DNA from: an uncultured Devosia sp.
GTDB taxonomy: Bacteria; Pseudomonadota; Alphaproteobacteria; Rhizobiales; Devosiaceae
Direction of reading: 5' to 3'
Assembly (NCBI GenBank): GCA_946480655.1
Contig: CAMLKN010000132.1
Coordinates: 1-6,492, forward strand
Length of the DNA stretch: 6,492 nucleotides
A program made the position numbers and the translations under genes. Positions 5,859 to 6,492 of the stretch are shown here, one piece after another; the stretch's first letter is position 1; each line of letters opens with the position of its first letter. A model generated the notes under the pieces. That model ran no database searches. It saw nothing but the letters and a program-made list of their open reading frames with translations, and had not been told where the DNA came from.

Positions 5859-5875
5859 CGTTGCGCGACGCAACG
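5859..5875. promoter_or_regulatory. Perfect inverted repeat, candidate operator in the pruR/dapD divergent region
   Basis: CGTTGCG and CGCAACG form a perfect 7-3-7 dyad (centre CGA). A further CGTTG half-site lies at 5883-5887, overlapping the -35 box of the proposed dapD promoter. The dyad ends 9 bp upstream of that box. Placement suits a dimeric regulator acting on dapD, on pruR, or on both. The binding protein is unknown. Confidence 0.42.
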
Positions 5876-5884
5876 TTACGCCCG

Positions 5885-5912
5885 TTGACTTGCTGACCGC
5901 CCTAGCTATGGT
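5885..5912 (+). promoter_or_regulatory. Candidate dapD promoter
   Basis: TTGACT (5885-5890) and TATGGT (5907-5912) are separated by 16 nt, a good sigma-70-type match for an alphaproteobacterium. The predicted transcript would start near 5919, giving a leader of about 25 nt. That excludes the in-frame ATG at 5908 as the dapD start. Confidence 0.5.
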
Positions 5913-5943
5913 CCGCGCGAAATCCCAACCGCCAGGATACGCC

Positions 5944-6492
<549 letters not shown>

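Overview
This GC-rich window reads as chromosomal DNA of an alphaproteobacterium, most likely of the order Hyphomicrobiales (rhizobia/Devosia-like). The evidence is a CycM-type membrane-anchored cytochrome c beginning MDSFELNK, an alphaproteobacterial-type monofunctional prephenate dehydratase, an alphaproteobacterial-type DapD, and a PruR/DcpA-like pair known from Agrobacterium. The genus is an inference. There are no RNA genes, insertion sequences, CRISPR arrays or phage genes.

Layout. 1-288 (+) is the 3' end of an M17 leucyl-aminopeptidase-family gene. It converges with ghrA (304-1242, -), an NADPH-type glyoxylate/hydroxypyruvate reductase, and a perfect 9-bp inverted repeat sits at the junction. 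Upstream of ghrA on the same strand is cycM (1319-2086, -), a membrane-anchored monohaem cytochrome c with a long Ala/Glu/Pro/Thr tail. A strong intrinsic terminator (1258-1288) separates the two and abuts the ghrA ribosome-binding site. A 326-bp divergent gap (2087-2412) follows, where rhizobial genomes carry kdsB. Then comes pheA (2413-3234, +), prephenate dehydratase for phenylalanine synthesis. It converges, 23 bp apart, with a two-gene minus-strand operon: pruR (5258-5746) and dcpA (3258-5237). The window ends in a 197-bp divergent promoter region and the first 183 codons of dapD (5944 onward, +), lysine/diaminopimelate biosynthesis.

The noteworthy system is pruR-dcpA. PruR is a small secreted protein of the molybdopterin-oxidoreductase (SUOX-like) fold with no cysteine at all, so it cannot carry the usual molybdenum-ligating Cys. 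DcpA is an inner-membrane protein with a periplasmic domain followed by complete GGDEF and EAL domains. In Agrobacterium tumefaciens the equivalent pair senses pterins in the periplasm and switches DcpA between making and degrading cyclic di-GMP, controlling surface attachment. In this window the dcpA Shine-Dalgarno sequence lies inside a perfect 6-bp hairpin just after the pruR stop codon. This suggests that dcpA translation is coupled to that of pruR.

The other genes are core metabolism (amino-acid biosynthesis, respiration, peptide turnover) and have no evident functional link to the signalling pair.
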